A stretch of DNA of 64,000 nucleotides from Streptosporangiaceae bacterium (GTDB lineage: Bacteria > Actinomycetota > Actinomycetes > Streptosporangiales > Streptosporangiaceae). Both the position numbers and the translations under genes were made by a program. Below are positions 1 through 8,487 of the stretch, piece by piece. A model generated the notes under the pieces. The model made no database searches, was not told the DNA's origin, and was given only the letters and a program-made list of their open reading frames with translations. Location of the stretch: NCBI GenBank assembly GCA_019245115.1, contig JAFARZ010000427.1, positions 21,236-85,235 on the forward strand, written 5' to 3'. How positions within the stretch are numbered: position 1 is the stretch's first letter; every line of letters begins with the position of its first letter.

Positions 1-2
1 TG

Positions 3-284
3 TGGTGGCACCGCCAGAAGAACGGCGTCAGTATCTGCATTGGAACGGTCGTGGAGTCGGTTCAGTACAACGCCGCGGCCACCAAGACGTGGAAGGTGAT
101 CATCTACTCCTCCCGGCACCCGCACGGCCTGACCGTCGCGCGTGCGACGTTCACCCTCAACCGTGGCTTGTATTCATGGAAGTTCAGGGTCCGCCACGCC
201 TATGTCGGATTGTCAGCGGTGTGCGTTACAGCTGACGACTCCTTCGGAGCAGCCTGCATTCGCTTCGGCGGTCCGCGGACCTGA
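3..284 (+). CDS. C-terminal part of a secreted protein, cut by the window edge
   Basis: An open frame runs from the window edge to a TGA at 282-284 and gives 93 residues. The visible part alternates short hydrophobic stretches with Tyr/Trp/Arg and contains four spaced cysteines (CIGTV, VCVTA and AACIRF segments), as in small extracellular beta-rich domains of actinomycetes. No family was recognised and the N-terminus is missing, so a signal peptide cannot be checked. A strong hairpin follows 22 nt after the stop, which supports this as a real 3' end. GTG at 51 is only an internal codon of the same frame. Function unknown. Confidence 0.5.
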   Translation, partial: WWHRQKNGVSICIGTVVESVQYNAAATKTWKVIIYSSRHPHGLTVARATFTLNRGLYSWKFRVRHAYVGLSAVCVTADDSFGAACIRFGGPRT

Positions 285-306
285 TCGCGAGCTGCCGTCG
301 ATAACA

Positions 307-342
307 GCCCGCCATATCCGGAGTGGGGCGGATATGGCGGGC
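307..342. terminator. Bidirectional hairpin terminator
   Basis: GCCCGCCATATCCG (307-320) pairs perfectly with 329-342 around an 8-nt loop. It lies between the convergent ends of the secreted protein (stop 284) and the minus-strand gene ending at 387, so it can serve both. There is no long U-tract, as is usual in actinomycetes. Confidence 0.7.
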
Positions 343-386
343 CTGGCTTTGGCTGGCCCGGCGTGAGTCCGCTGTAGCAAGGGTCG

Positions 387-947
387 TCACGGCGGCCCGC
401 CGACCCCGGCGGCCCGCTCCTCCACTAGCCGCTCAAGGCCGTAGCGCTCGACCTGCTCGGGGTCGGACAGGCTGATCGTGCGCAGGCCCTCAGCCGCCAG
501 CCGCTCGTTGATCTCGTCGAAGTGGTCCAGCACGAGGCGCTTTTCCGCCTCAGTGGTCTTGCCCTTGTGCGGCTTGCCGGCGTGCTGGATGGTCGTGTAG
601 TCGGTGCGGTCGCGAGCCGAGCCGTTGGTTGCCGCCCGGGCGGCGCGCCTGGCCGGCGGCGCCGCGACCAGCAGCTCGCTCATCGGCCGCTCCGTGGACA
701 GCTTGTCGAACTCATCGGCCTCGATGGCGACACGGCGCGGTTCATCGTCGCCAGGAAGGTAGAGGTCGACGATCGCTATCCGCAGCGCCTCGTGTTCGAT
801 TGCCTTGGCCTCGTCGGCAAGCGCCTCCAGTTCGACCGGTCCCTCGCCGAGCTCGGGATGGTCATGGACAACGATGCGCGCGAACGCCTCGTCCTGCATG
901 ATCAGCTGGCCACTCAGGTCGCTGAACCGCACGGTCTTCTGACCCAT
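387..947 (-). CDS. Conserved hypothetical actinobacterial protein, 186 aa
   Basis: The frame starts with MGQKTVRFSDLSGQ, preceded on the minus strand by GGAGGATCGAGC, a good ribosome site. Three parts can be seen: an N-terminal strand-rich part (about 1-75, acidic), an Ala/Arg-rich linker (about 95-115), and a helical C-terminal part with many charged residues (about 125-180). The layout of a small N-terminal beta unit, a flexible basic linker and a C-terminal helical unit recalls nucleoid proteins of the Lsr2 type, but the Lsr2 signature residues are not present and I do not claim that identity. It stands alone between convergent and same-strand neighbours. Function unknown. Confidence 0.6.
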   Translation of the reverse strand: MGQKTVRFSDLSGQLIMQDEAFARIVVHDHPELGEGPVELEALADEAKAIEHEALRIAIVDLYLPGDDEPRRVAIEADEFDKLSTERPMSELLVAAPPARRAARAATNGSARDRTDYTTIQHAGKPHKGKTTEAEKRLVLDHFDEINERLAAEGLRTISLSDPEQVERYGLERLVEERAAGVGGPP

Positions 948-1107
948 GCTCGATCCTCCAGGGGTAGTCTCTGATCGCTCGGGTGTTGGAAGAAGCGCTC
1001 TGTGAGCGTGAACTCATGGAACACCTTGCCGGAACGATCTCCCCTTGTCAAACTTAGGTTCGATCGGCGTGTCGCGATCCGAAATTACCCACGACGCTGA
1101 ATTGAGC

Positions 1108-2217
1108 TCAGTGCAGGCTCAGGCGAAGCGCGGTGGCCCGCTTCACCGCGGCGGCGAAGGCGGCCGCGCCGAGCGTGCCGTTTCCGAGTGCGGTGGCCAA
1201 GCCAGTTACCACGGCCTGACCTTGGCCGACGTCCCGGGCCGATGCCAGCAGCAGGTCCATGCCGGCCTGCGCCGCCAGCACCGCGCGATGCGCGTAGCTG
1301 CCGTACGGGCTGAGCGCACCCGCCTCCAGCGCGTCGGTGATGGTCACCCCCTTGAAACCGAGCCTGCCGCGCAGCTCTCGCTGAACCACGGCTGAAGACA
1401 ACCCGGCCGGGCGTTTCGAGTCGAAGGCCGGATAGACCGCCCAGCTCGCCATGATGAGCTTCACCCCCGCGGTGATGGCGGGCGGGTACGGCCGTTCATC
1501 CACGCTGCGCAGCGCGGCGCGGGGAAGGCGGAGGGTCACCGGCCCGAGGTCGGTGTTCTGGCTGGTGGCCGCCGCGCCGAGCCCTGGAAAATGCTTGGCG
1601 GTCGCCGCCACGCCGGTACGCTGCTGCGCCGCGATGAACGCCTCGCCGCAATCGGCCACGATGCGCGGACTATTGCTGTAGGACCGCTGGAACTGCTCGA
1701 TGAAGTTACCGGCCTGGCGGTAGACGTCGAGCACCGGTGCGAGGTTCACGTTCATGCCGGCCCCGGCGAGGTTCCGTCCCGCGCCGGTTCCCGCCAGCGC
1801 CGCCTGGGCGGCGGGATCGGCGGACCGGCCGATCTGCTTCTGGGACAGCACCGGCGCGCCGGGCAGGCGGCGTACCAGGCCGCCCTCCTGGTCGGTCATC
1901 AGCAGCAGCGGCGCCCGCACCGGGCTCCTGGCGTTCGCCGCTTTGAGGCGCCTGATCACCGAGGCGATCTGCGCCTCGCTGGATATGTTCTCGCCGAAGA
2001 AGATGACTCCCGCGGCCTCCCCCGCGCTAATCTGCCGCAGCAAGCTCGACGGCGGGGTCAGGCCCGGATAGGAGAAGATCACCCGCTGCCCGGCGAGCTG
2101 GCGCGGCGACAGCGGGGTGCGCCGAACCGGGTCCAGTCGCCGCAAACCAGAAGCGGCCAGGCCGAGTCCGGCTCCCCCGAGCAGCACCTCGCGCCGGCCG
2201 AACAGGCTCTCCCGCAT
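1108..2217 (-). CDS. Secreted glycoside hydrolase family 3 (NagZ-like) protein
   Basis: GH3 N-terminal-domain protein of 369 aa, expected to act outside the cell on beta-N-acetylglucosaminides or related beta-glycosides. The start chosen (ATG at 2217) has GGAGGAAGGA about 10 nt upstream and directly begins a twin-arginine-like signal (FGRREVLLGG, residues 6-15); a longer reading to 2280 has no support. Family marks: TDQEGG (108-113), LAPVLDV (159-165), KHFPG (208-212) and the nucleophile segment VTITDALEAG with Asp295. The acid/base loop after KHFPG reads LGAAATSQNTD, so the Asp-His pair of classical NagZ enzymes is absent, as in many actinobacterial members. It fits the chitin/peptidoglycan theme of the window. 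Substrate is inference. Confidence 0.85.
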   Translation of the reverse strand: MRESLFGRREVLLGGAGLGLAASGLRRLDPVRRTPLSPRQLAGQRVIFSYPGLTPPSSLLRQISAGEAAGVIFFGENISSEAQIASVIRRLKAANARSPVRAPLLLMTDQEGGLVRRLPGAPVLSQKQIGRSADPAAQAALAGTGAGRNLAGAGMNVNLAPVLDVYRQAGNFIEQFQRSYSNSPRIVADCGEAFIAAQQRTGVAATAKHFPGLGAAATSQNTDLGPVTLRLPRAALRSVDERPYPPAITAGVKLIMASWAVYPAFDSKRPAGLSSAVVQRELRGRLGFKGVTITDALEAGALSPYGSYAHRAVLAAQAGMDLLLASARDVGQGQAVVTGLATALGNGTLGAAAFAAAVKRATALRLSLH

Positions 2218-2388
2218 GGCACTCAGATCCTTCCTCCCCGTTTTCACCGGTCCAGCTTTCCGGCCGCCGCGCCTTCGCACAAGGTGAGGCTGTAGATTAA
2301 CGCCAGATTTCGATGAACGACGTCCCTGCGACGGACCGTCAGGCTCACCGTCGCGCGGGGCTGGCCACTTGCCGCGTGTCTCGACCGG

Positions 2389-2586
2389 TTACTTGCTGGG
2401 CTGCGGCGCCGTGCAGTTGACCTTCGGGTTGGCACCCGCGTAGTTCAGCGGGCCGGCCAGAATCGTCACCGCGGTCGTGCTGGCCTTGGTGCAGCTGCTG
2501 ATGGGTCCGTTGTAATAGCCGCGCTGTCCAGCAGCGATGGCGCCGATGATCAGCCACAGAATCAGGAGCGCCGATCCGATATGCAT
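2389..2586 (-). CDS. Small secreted or membrane protein, 65 aa
   Basis: The protein MHIGSALLILWLIIGAIAAG... has one N-terminal membrane segment (about 4-20) ending in GQRGYY, then a Thr/Ala-rich tail with two cysteines (about 32 and 57). Very similar short proteins beginning with a Met-His-Ile-Gly and an IIGAIAAGQR segment are widespread in actinobacteria. On the minus strand GAGGTACACAAATG gives a usable ribosome site. The single membrane segment could anchor it with the tail outside. Role unknown; no operon partner is evident. Confidence 0.65.
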   Translation of the reverse strand: MHIGSALLILWLIIGAIAAGQRGYYNGPISSCTKASTTAVTILAGPLNYAGANPKVNCTAPQPSK

Positions 2587-2742
2587 TTGTGTACCTCCGC
2601 GAAATTATTTCTCAAAGCACACAGAGAAAATTAGCTGCAATTCCGACTGCAGCATACCCACCAACCGCGACGGCGATGTCAGCGTGGCGCTCGCACAATG
2701 CCGTTTCCAGAAACCTGGAAGCTGATATTGCATACGAGGTGA

Positions 2743-3246
2743 CTACGTGGTGTCAGTGGGGACTGTCATCTGCTCACGAATCCTGCGCATGACCTCCGCG
2801 CGTTCCGCTCCAGCCAGCCGGTCTATGAACAGCTCGCCACGCAGGTGGTCGGTTTCGTGCTGCAGGCAGCGGGCCAGTTCGCCCTCGCCGCCGATGGTGA
2901 CCGGGTTGCCTCGCAGGTCAGTGCCGCTGACCACGGCGTACGCCGCGCGATGCCGGACCGCGGCGATGCGTGGGACGCTCAGGCACGCTTCGAGGCCTTC
3001 CTGCTCGCCGGTTTCCTCGGCTAGCACCGGGTTGATGACGTACCCGAGATTCCCGTCCACGTTGTAAGCGAAGACCGCGAGGCTGGTACCGATCTGATTC
3101 GCGGCAAGCCCTGCCCGGCCAGGCACTTGAACCGTGTCGAGCAGGTCATCCACCAGCCGGACCAGCGCGGCATCGAACCTCGTCACCGGATCGCACGCGG
3201 TGCGCAGCACCGGATCACCCAGACGCCGGATCGGCCGGACGGTCAT
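2743..3246 (-). CDS. def: Peptide deformylase (second-type paralogue)
   Basis: Removes the formyl group from the N-terminal methionine of new proteins in the cytoplasm. The protein has 167 residues. All three metal-site motifs are visible: GLAANQ (46-51), EACLS with Cys88, and QHETDH with His130, Glu131 and His134. Motif II has Ala where most deformylases have Gly (EGCLS). The start codon ATG at 3246 overlaps the stop of padR by 4 nt, so the two genes are one translationally coupled operon. Placing a deformylase under its own PadR repressor suggests an inducible accessory copy rather than the housekeeping one. Function is certain from motifs, the accessory role is inference. Confidence 0.93.
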   Translation of the reverse strand: MTVRPIRRLGDPVLRTACDPVTRFDAALVRLVDDLLDTVQVPGRAGLAANQIGTSLAVFAYNVDGNLGYVINPVLAEETGEQEGLEACLSVPRIAAVRHRAAYAVVSGTDLRGNPVTIGGEGELARCLQHETDHLRGELFIDRLAGAERAEVMRRIREQMTVPTDTT

Positions 3247-3797
3247 GACGCCGAACTGGCGGCGGTCAGCTTGCCGACCTGGTCCAGCACCACCTGATGC
3301 CAGGTCAGCTCCGCCTCGATCCGCAGCCGGGCGTGCTCGACGACCAAGTCGTCGGCCACCGTCTGATCCGGCCAGGGTCGCTCGCCGTGATGTGCGTACT
3401 GGGCGGCCTGCGAGCCCAGGACGCGGATCCGGTCCTCGATGTACCCGCGCAGTACATCGCCATCCAGATCGCCGCTCATGACCAGGGCCAGGTCCACCGG
3501 ATCCGGCCGGAGCCCGACCTCCTGGAGCGCCTCGGCCCGCAGCGCCCGCAGTTCCCGCTGGCCGTCCGCGGTGATCGCATAGACCGTCCGAGCAGGCAGG
3601 TTGCCGGACTGCTCGGTACGCACCGGCTCGATGAGCCCCTCGGCCGCCAGCCGGTGCAGCGCACCATAAAGTGACCCGGGGCGCACATCCGACCACAGAT
3701 CGGCGCGGTCCATCCGGGCGCCCCGGCGGATCTGATGGCCGTACATCGGCCCATGCCGGTCCAGCGCCCCGAGCACGAACAGTCTCGTAGGATTCAT
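3243..3797 (-). CDS. PadR-family transcriptional regulator
   Basis: Cytoplasmic repressor of 184 aa. Residues 1-80 form a PadR winged helix (LFVLGALDRHGPMYGHQI, then SLYGALHRLAAEGLIEP), residues 95-180 the helical dimer arm. The gene is first in a two-gene operon with def and probably controls it. The ATG at 3797 sits inside one arm of an 11-bp inverted repeat (separate entry), so the protein probably represses its own promoter. The inducing signal cannot be read from sequence; PadR members commonly respond to phenolics or antibiotics. Confidence 0.9.
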   Translation of the reverse strand: MNPTRLFVLGALDRHGPMYGHQIRRGARMDRADLWSDVRPGSLYGALHRLAAEGLIEPVRTEQSGNLPARTVYAITADGQRELRALRAEALQEVGLRPDPVDLALVMSGDLDGDVLRGYIEDRIRVLGSQAAQYAHHGERPWPDQTVADDLVVEHARLRIEAELTWHQVVLDQVGKLTAASSAS

Positions 3798-3825
3798 TTG
3801 AGTAGTAAACCACGACTACTCAAAT
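3796..3825. promoter_or_regulatory. Inverted-repeat operator over the padR start codon
   Basis: ATTTGAGTAGT (3796-3806) is repeated as its exact complement ACTACTCAAAT (3815-3825) with an 8-nt spacer. The left arm covers the padR start codon. PadR dimers bind inverted repeats of this size and spacing, so self-repression of padR-def is the simplest reading. Confidence 0.65.
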
Positions 3826-4065
3826 ACGACTAGTCCATGGTCGAACATCAACCCTTGCCAACGGGCCTCAACAGGAGGTCGTGCAAGCGGAGAATTGTCC
3901 CTTCGGGGAACGTGGGGAACCCATCCGCCTAGTGCCGCGTCTGTCTCGTTTGCCCCGTTGGTGTGCGGTGGGCCTGCTGGACCGCAGGGGCTGATACCGG
4001 CAGCACAGGCCTCGCGTGCGGCCAGCCCGCCGACGGCCGGCCTGGTGCCATCCCGCTGACTACGA

Positions 4066-4099
4066 TTTCCTGAGCCGAAAATATTTTCGGCTCAGGAAA
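4066..4099. repeat. 34-bp perfect palindrome in the 3798-4238 intergenic region
   Basis: TTTCCTGAGCCGAAAAT (4066-4082) is followed without any spacer by its exact reverse complement (4083-4099), with an AT-only centre. The 440-bp region between padR and the Rhs-linked small gene holds no convincing gene; apart from the padR operator and a terminator hairpin, this palindrome is its only clear structure. It could be an operator or, as RNA, a terminator for leftward transcription. Confidence 0.7.
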
Positions 4100-4192
4100 C
4101 TGGCTTCAAAGAAACGGCACGTATCCGGCTGCCCCCGCACCGGATCTACGAGGCGGACGGGGGTAAACATAACCGGTCGCGGCACAGCAAAG

Positions 4193-4226
4193 TCTGGCCC
4201 CAGCGTCTCATGTCGCTGGGGCCAGA
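4193..4226 (-). terminator. Terminator downstream of the Rhs operon
   Basis: TCTGGCCCCAGCG (4193-4205) pairs perfectly with 4214-4226 around an 8-nt loop. It begins 13 nt after the stop of the minus-strand small membrane gene and so ends the Rhs two-gene unit. Confidence 0.7.
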
Positions 4227-4238
4227 TGCCCTGTTCGC

Positions 4239-4505
4239 CTAGGTATGCCTCTCTCCGGCATTCTGCTGGCCGACCTTATTAGTTAGCTCAGGCCGTTTCT
4301 GAAGCCATCCATAGCCCCAGATAAAGTATCCGCCAAGGGCCAAGATCCCTGCGGCGATTACGAGGGTAAGAACTCCTAGGGCCAGGCCGCCTCGTATGGC
4401 ATTCAGCAGCGACGCTACACCAAGCGCAGCCAGGCCGAGAGCGACCACGACACATCCAGTCGCCAGGTGTATCAGTGGCGTGAACTTGACATTCTGCCTG
4501 GGCAT
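4239..4505 (-). CDS. Small two-helix membrane protein behind the Rhs gene; immunity candidate
   Basis: The 88-aa protein has two clear membrane segments (about 10-33 and 38-65), a basic N-terminus and a polar C-terminus. Its ATG lies 16 nt after the stop of the large Rhs gene with a ribosome site AGGGAAG between them, so the two are co-transcribed, and a terminator follows at once. The gene directly 3' of a polymorphic Rhs toxin is where the immunity gene normally sits, and the Rhs tip here is itself hydrophobic, which would suit a membrane-located immunity protein. That role is inference from position only; no immunity family was recognised. Confidence 0.65.
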   Translation of the reverse strand: MPRQNVKFTPLIHLATGCVVVALGLAALGVASLLNAIRGGLALGVLTLVIAAGILALGGYFIWGYGWLQKRPELTNKVGQQNAGERHT

Positions 4506-4521
4506 GGCTGCTTCCCTGTCA

Positions 4522-7500
4522 CTAGAATAGGTTCAGGCCAATGTAGGTGCCTGCCACCATGTTGGCAAGGCATCCGCCCGCCGGAATGCCCACCTCCCCA
4601 ATGAAGTCGGCACCCGGAAGCAAGGCGATGAGGGGTTGTGCAGGCGCAGCCGCCGCCTCAGCCCCACCGATACCTGCGTAACACGCGGATGCCAGACCGA
4701 GGAGGTCCTGACCGACGCTGAGCAGGTCGCTCCAGAAGCTCTGCCCGGCTGGGTCGATGAAGTTAACGGGATCGTCGCCGGCGTAGGCGTACAGGTTGCC
4801 GTTGGCGGGGGAGTCGACCTGAGTTATGCTGTCGGGCTGGGTGTAGTGGCCGGGGCCGACCTGGTTCCCGACGCCGGTGTTCGGCTCGGCGGGCGGGCTG
4901 TACCAGCGGTTACCCAGGTGCAGGAACCCGGTGCCCGGGGTGACGGTGTCTTGCAGGGCGCCGGTGTAGGTGAGCATCGGGTCCAGGCCGCCGGGCTGGG
5001 CGTCCAGGCCGTAGGGAGTGTAGGGGTCGGTCAGCGTGCCGTTCCCGGAACTGTCAATGGTCGCGACCACGGATCCCAGGTTATCGGTGACGTACATGAT
5101 GTCGCCTTGCGGACTGCTGGTGCCGTCGCTGTTGACCTCTCCCAGGATGTCGCCTTGCTGGTCATGCAAGACGTTGACCTTCTCACTCGAGCCGGTGGCG
5201 GTGTAGTCCTGGATCCAGGGCTGGCCGTCCTGACTGGCCAGGCCGTAGGTGATGTCGGCGGCGGAGCCGTCGGACAGCAGTTCGGCCTGAGTGCCGCCGG
5301 CGTAGCTGAAGCTCTCGGCGCCGGACCCGGCGGAGATCATCTGGTTGGCGTCATCGTAAGTCATAGCCCCGACGGACGGATCGCTGGTCTGGTTACCGGC
5401 CCCGTCGTAGGCGTAACCGCTGCTACTGACCTCGTTGGCGGAGTTGTACGTCCAGCTGCTGTTGGTCCCGGCGTCGTCGGCCGAGGTCATGTTGCCGTCG
5501 GAGTCGTAACCGTAGGTCGAGGTCGTCCCGTAGACGTTGTTGGTGGCCTTGGTGAGCCGATTGCCCTTGTCGTAGGTATTGACCGAAGTACCCGGCGCGA
5601 AGCCGTTCGCGATGTTCACCCATTGCACCAGGCCCGTGTCGGTGCTGGCGCTGCTGGTGGGGCAGGCTTTCCCGGACACGAACGGGCTGTAGCAGTACGA
5701 GGCGGAGAAGATCGTCCCGTTTCCTGAGCCGGTGACCTTGATGCCGGAGATGCGCCCGGCCTTGTCGTAGGTGGTGTTGACCTTGCCCAGATAGGTGGAC
5801 TGAGTGGAGTCAGTGCCAAACAGGGTGAGGATCCGGCGCCCGTCGGTGTCGTACCCGAAGTACCACAGCTTGCCGTCGGGGTCGGTGATCCCGGTCAGCA
5901 GGTTGCGGTCGTCGTAGGTGTAGGTGGTCGTGGCGGTGCCTCCCACCTGCCCGGCCAGCGGGTCGGTGACCGAGGTGAGGTTGCCGTCCAGGTCATAGCC
6001 GTAGGACAGCGTGCCGCCGCCGCTGGTGGCGTTGCGGGACAGGACCAGGTTGCGGCCGTCGTAGCTCCAGGTGGTGGTCCCGGACGGATCGCTGCGGGTC
6101 TTCAGGTTGCCGGCGCCGTCGTACTGATAGGTGACGGTGACCGCGTGCGGGCCGCCGGTATAGGCCACCTGGGTGATCCGGTCGGCGTTGTCGTAGCTGA
6201 AAGTAGCAGTGTTCCCGGCCCCGTCGGTGACGGTGGACACGCGGCCGAACCCGTCATAGGTGAAGGTGCGCGGCTGGAGGCTGTTGCCGGTCGGCGGGGT
6301 GACCTTGGTCAGCTCATGGTCGCCATCGGTGTAGCTGTAGGTGGTGGCGTTGGACCCGTTCTTCGGGTCGGTGGAGGTGGCCGGGGTGCCGTCGGAGTTG
6401 TAGGTGACCTTGGCCGTGGCCGGCAGTGGGTCTGCAGATTGCAGCAGATTGCCCGCGCCGTCGTAGGTGAAGGCGGTCGCGTTGCCCTGTGCGTCGGTGG
6501 AGGAGCTCGGCTGGAAGTTCGCGGTCGGATTGGTGCCCGTGGCCGAGTTTCCATAGGCCAGGCTGGCCGCGGCCCCGGTCGGCGATTGAGACTTGGTCAG
6601 CGACTCCCCGCTGTTGGCGCCGTAGGTGTTGGCAGTCGTTCCCTGCACGCCGTTGGTGAACGTGGAAACGTCATCGAAGGGGGTGTAGGAGGTAGAGCGG
6701 GAATCGCCCTGCTGGTCGACCACCTTGGTGATTAGCGCGTCGGTGGACCCGACGGTGTAGGTGACGTTCGGCACCGAGACCACCGGCTCCAACTGGTTGG
6801 TGTTGGGGTCGGCCTCCTGCGTGGTGGTGGAGTTGGGGTAGGCGAACCGGGTCGTCGCCGTGGTGGTGCCCGTGGTGGTCTCGGTTACCGACGTGACCTG
6901 GTGGGAGGAGTTGTACTGCAGGATTATTTGCTCGTTGTCGCCGTTGATGATCGAGGTCAGGTCGTGCGAGGAGTCGTAACCGAACTGGATCGTCGTGTTG
7001 TCGGCCTGGGTGATCGAGTTCAGGTCACCGGAGGAGTTCACGTTGTAGGAGACACTGCGGTTCAGGCCACCGCCTGACTGCGCCAGCCCGCTTAGGTACA
7101 AGCCGGTGTAGCTCGCGATCACCGTCCGCGTGGGCGTGGACGCACCGTGCGGGGTGTACGTGACCTGCGTTTCCTGGTTCGAGCCGTTGTAGCCGATCTT
7201 GGTGGTGTTGCCGTTGCGGTCCGCCTCGCTGGTCAGCAGCCCCGCGGTGGTGAAGCACATGATCCGGCCCGTGGCGTGCCAGGTCATCGTGTACCCGGTC
7301 CCGCCGCAGGTGCTGCCCGAGGACTTGGCCAGCGTGACGTGGAATTGCGCCGGGCTCTTGTAGCCGCTGCCCGACGGGGTGAACTCGCCCGCCGTCCCGT
7401 CCTCGCCCAGGTAGGTGACCGACCCGTCGCTGGCCGGGTAGAGCTGGACGTCGACGCCTTCGCGTTGCCGCCATCCGTACCCGTTAGACCCCACCGCCAC

Positions 7501-7872
7501 CCCGCTGCCGGTCAGCAGGCTGTTGTACGACGTGCCCAGCACCAGCGACGAGCCGATCTCCGGAATCGTGATGTCCGTCGTGGTCAGCAGCACGTTGCCC
7601 GAGCCCACGTTGACCCGCAGCGACACCTTGTCAGAAATGTTGAACGACTGGAACGTGCCGTTCGGGACCGGCCCGGATCCCACCGGGATACTCGGCGGCG
7701 AGTTCACCGTCTGCAGCGGGTGGTAGACCGCCGACGGCGCCGCCAACGCGGCGGGAATAGGGACGAGAGAAAGGGCTGTTACCGCCACCGCTGCGACAAG
7801 CGCGATGACATAAACCCATGCAGAAGAGAACCGACGAGCCAACACGACCTCGCTAACGCGGCAGGCGATCAT
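4522..7872 (-). CDS. Large secreted Rhs/YD-repeat protein with a short hydrophobic C-terminal tip
   Basis: The protein is about 1116 aa. The start chosen (ATG 7872) directly precedes a long signal sequence (RRFSSAWVYVIALVAAVAVTA... ending near AALAAPS); the open frame continues to 8109 but that part looks non-coding. Residues of about 150-1020 carry dozens of YD/RHS repeats of the form YDxxGRxxxxxD (for example YDGFGRVSTVTDGAGN), which fold as a large hollow beta shell. The shell ends with the conserved segment YAYAGDDPVNFIDPAG. After this only about 70 residues remain, Gly/Ala/Leu-rich with two cysteines and no known nuclease or deaminase motif. Such variable tips are the toxic part in Rhs systems. 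A small membrane gene follows in the same operon. Rhs identity is firm, toxicity is inference. Confidence 0.9.
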   Translation of the reverse strand: MIACRVSEVVLARRFSSAWVYVIALVAAVAVTALSLVPIPAALAAPSAVYHPLQTVNSPPSIPVGSGPVPNGTFQSFNISDKVSLRVNVGSGNVLLTTTDITIPEIGSSLVLGTSYNSLLTGSGVAVGSNGYGWRQREGVDVQLYPASDGSVTYLGEDGTAGEFTPSGSGYKSPAQFHVTLAKSSGSTCGGTGYTMTWHATGRIMCFTTAGLLTSEADRNGNTTKIGYNGSNQETQVTYTPHGASTPTRTVIASYTGLYLSGLAQSGGGLNRSVSYNVNSSGDLNSITQADNTTIQFGYDSSHDLTSIINGDNEQIILQYNSSHQVTSVTETTTGTTTATTRFAYPNSTTTQEADPNTNQLEPVVSVPNVTYTVGSTDALITKVVDQQGDSRSTSYTPFDDVSTFTNGVQGTTANTYGANSGESLTKSQSPTGAAASLAYGNSATGTNPTANFQPSSSTDAQGNATAFTYDGAGNLLQSADPLPATAKVTYNSDGTPATSTDPKNGSNATTYSYTDGDHELTKVTPPTGNSLQPRTFTYDGFGRVSTVTDGAGNTATFSYDNADRITQVAYTGGPHAVTVTYQYDGAGNLKTRSDPSGTTTWSYDGRNLVLSRNATSGGGTLSYGYDLDGNLTSVTDPLAGQVGGTATTTYTYDDRNLLTGITDPDGKLWYFGYDTDGRRILTLFGTDSTQSTYLGKVNTTYDKAGRISGIKVTGSGNGTIFSASYCYSPFVSGKACPTSSASTDTGLVQWVNIANGFAPGTSVNTYDKGNRLTKATNNVYGTTSTYGYDSDGNMTSADDAGTNSSWTYNSANEVSSSGYAYDGAGNQTSDPSVGAMTYDDANQMISAGSGAESFSYAGGTQAELLSDGSAADITYGLASQDGQPWIQDYTATGSSEKVNVLHDQQGDILGEVNSDGTSSPQGDIMYVTDNLGSVVATIDSSGNGTLTDPYTPYGLDAQPGGLDPMLTYTGALQDTVTPGTGFLHLGNRWYSPPAEPNTGVGNQVGPGHYTQPDSITQVDSPANGNLYAYAGDDPVNFIDPAGQSFWSDLLSVGQDLLGLASACYAGIGGAEAAAAPAQPLIALLPGADFIGEVGIPAGGCLANMVAGTYIGLNLF

Positions 7873-8487
7873 GACTGGGCACCCGGAAGCCCGGAAGCCC
7901 GGACGGAGAAGTGGAGGGGAGACATCCCCGACGGAGACCCGGCCTGCTTTCCTAAGCGAGTGTCCGGAGACGCGGGCATCACGAACTCGGCAGAATGTTG
8001 CATCCTGCCGACATATGGAAGAACTAGTGGATCTCGAACCCCGTAAATATTCTTTAATGAATTCCTTTGTCCCGAATTGAAAGGTACGTTCTGCCGACGA
8101 CAGCGTCAAGCTCCTCGATGGTAAGCATTTCCTTACTCCGAAGTTAGGTTCGTCCGGACCACCGTCGTCACCACTGCTCCCATCGCCGAGCCTCGTGTCA
8201 CGGGTGCGAGATTGGGTGTTTTAGGTGGTCAAGTTGTTGTTGATTTATGTGATTCCCAAGTGTCAGGCGGAATGGGAGATCGCGTCGATTGGTCGCCTGG
8301 GTATGCCCACGCCGGACTTGACAGACCCAGCCGTAAGTGAGGTGCCATAGGTAGGGGTCGGTAAGTGTGGCGGTGATCATGCCGGTTTTGGTGTTCCGCA
8401 CGTGAGCTAACGGTGCGCCTACATGAAAGGCGGCTTGCTTCTCGAAAGGTCACCAGGGTCCACGGAGCGACCGGGGGGGCGCCGACG
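7873..8487. other. 615-bp intergenic region between rhs and nagA
   Basis: No supported gene. The part 8000-8430 is visibly poorer in GC than its surroundings. A 67-aa minus frame (8198-8401) has no ribosome site and matches nothing I recognise; it could be a remnant of a mobile gene. TCGGCAG at 7987-7993 and CTGCCGA at 8005-8011 form a short hairpin upstream of the Rhs start. Confidence 0.4.

Noticed and set aside
7873..8109. N-terminal extension of the Rhs protein
   Set aside because: It precedes the signal peptide, which would then be internal; the sequence is not protein-like.
8198..8401. 67-residue minus frame as a transposase remnant
   Set aside because: No transposase motif could be named; kept only as a note on an AT-richer gap.
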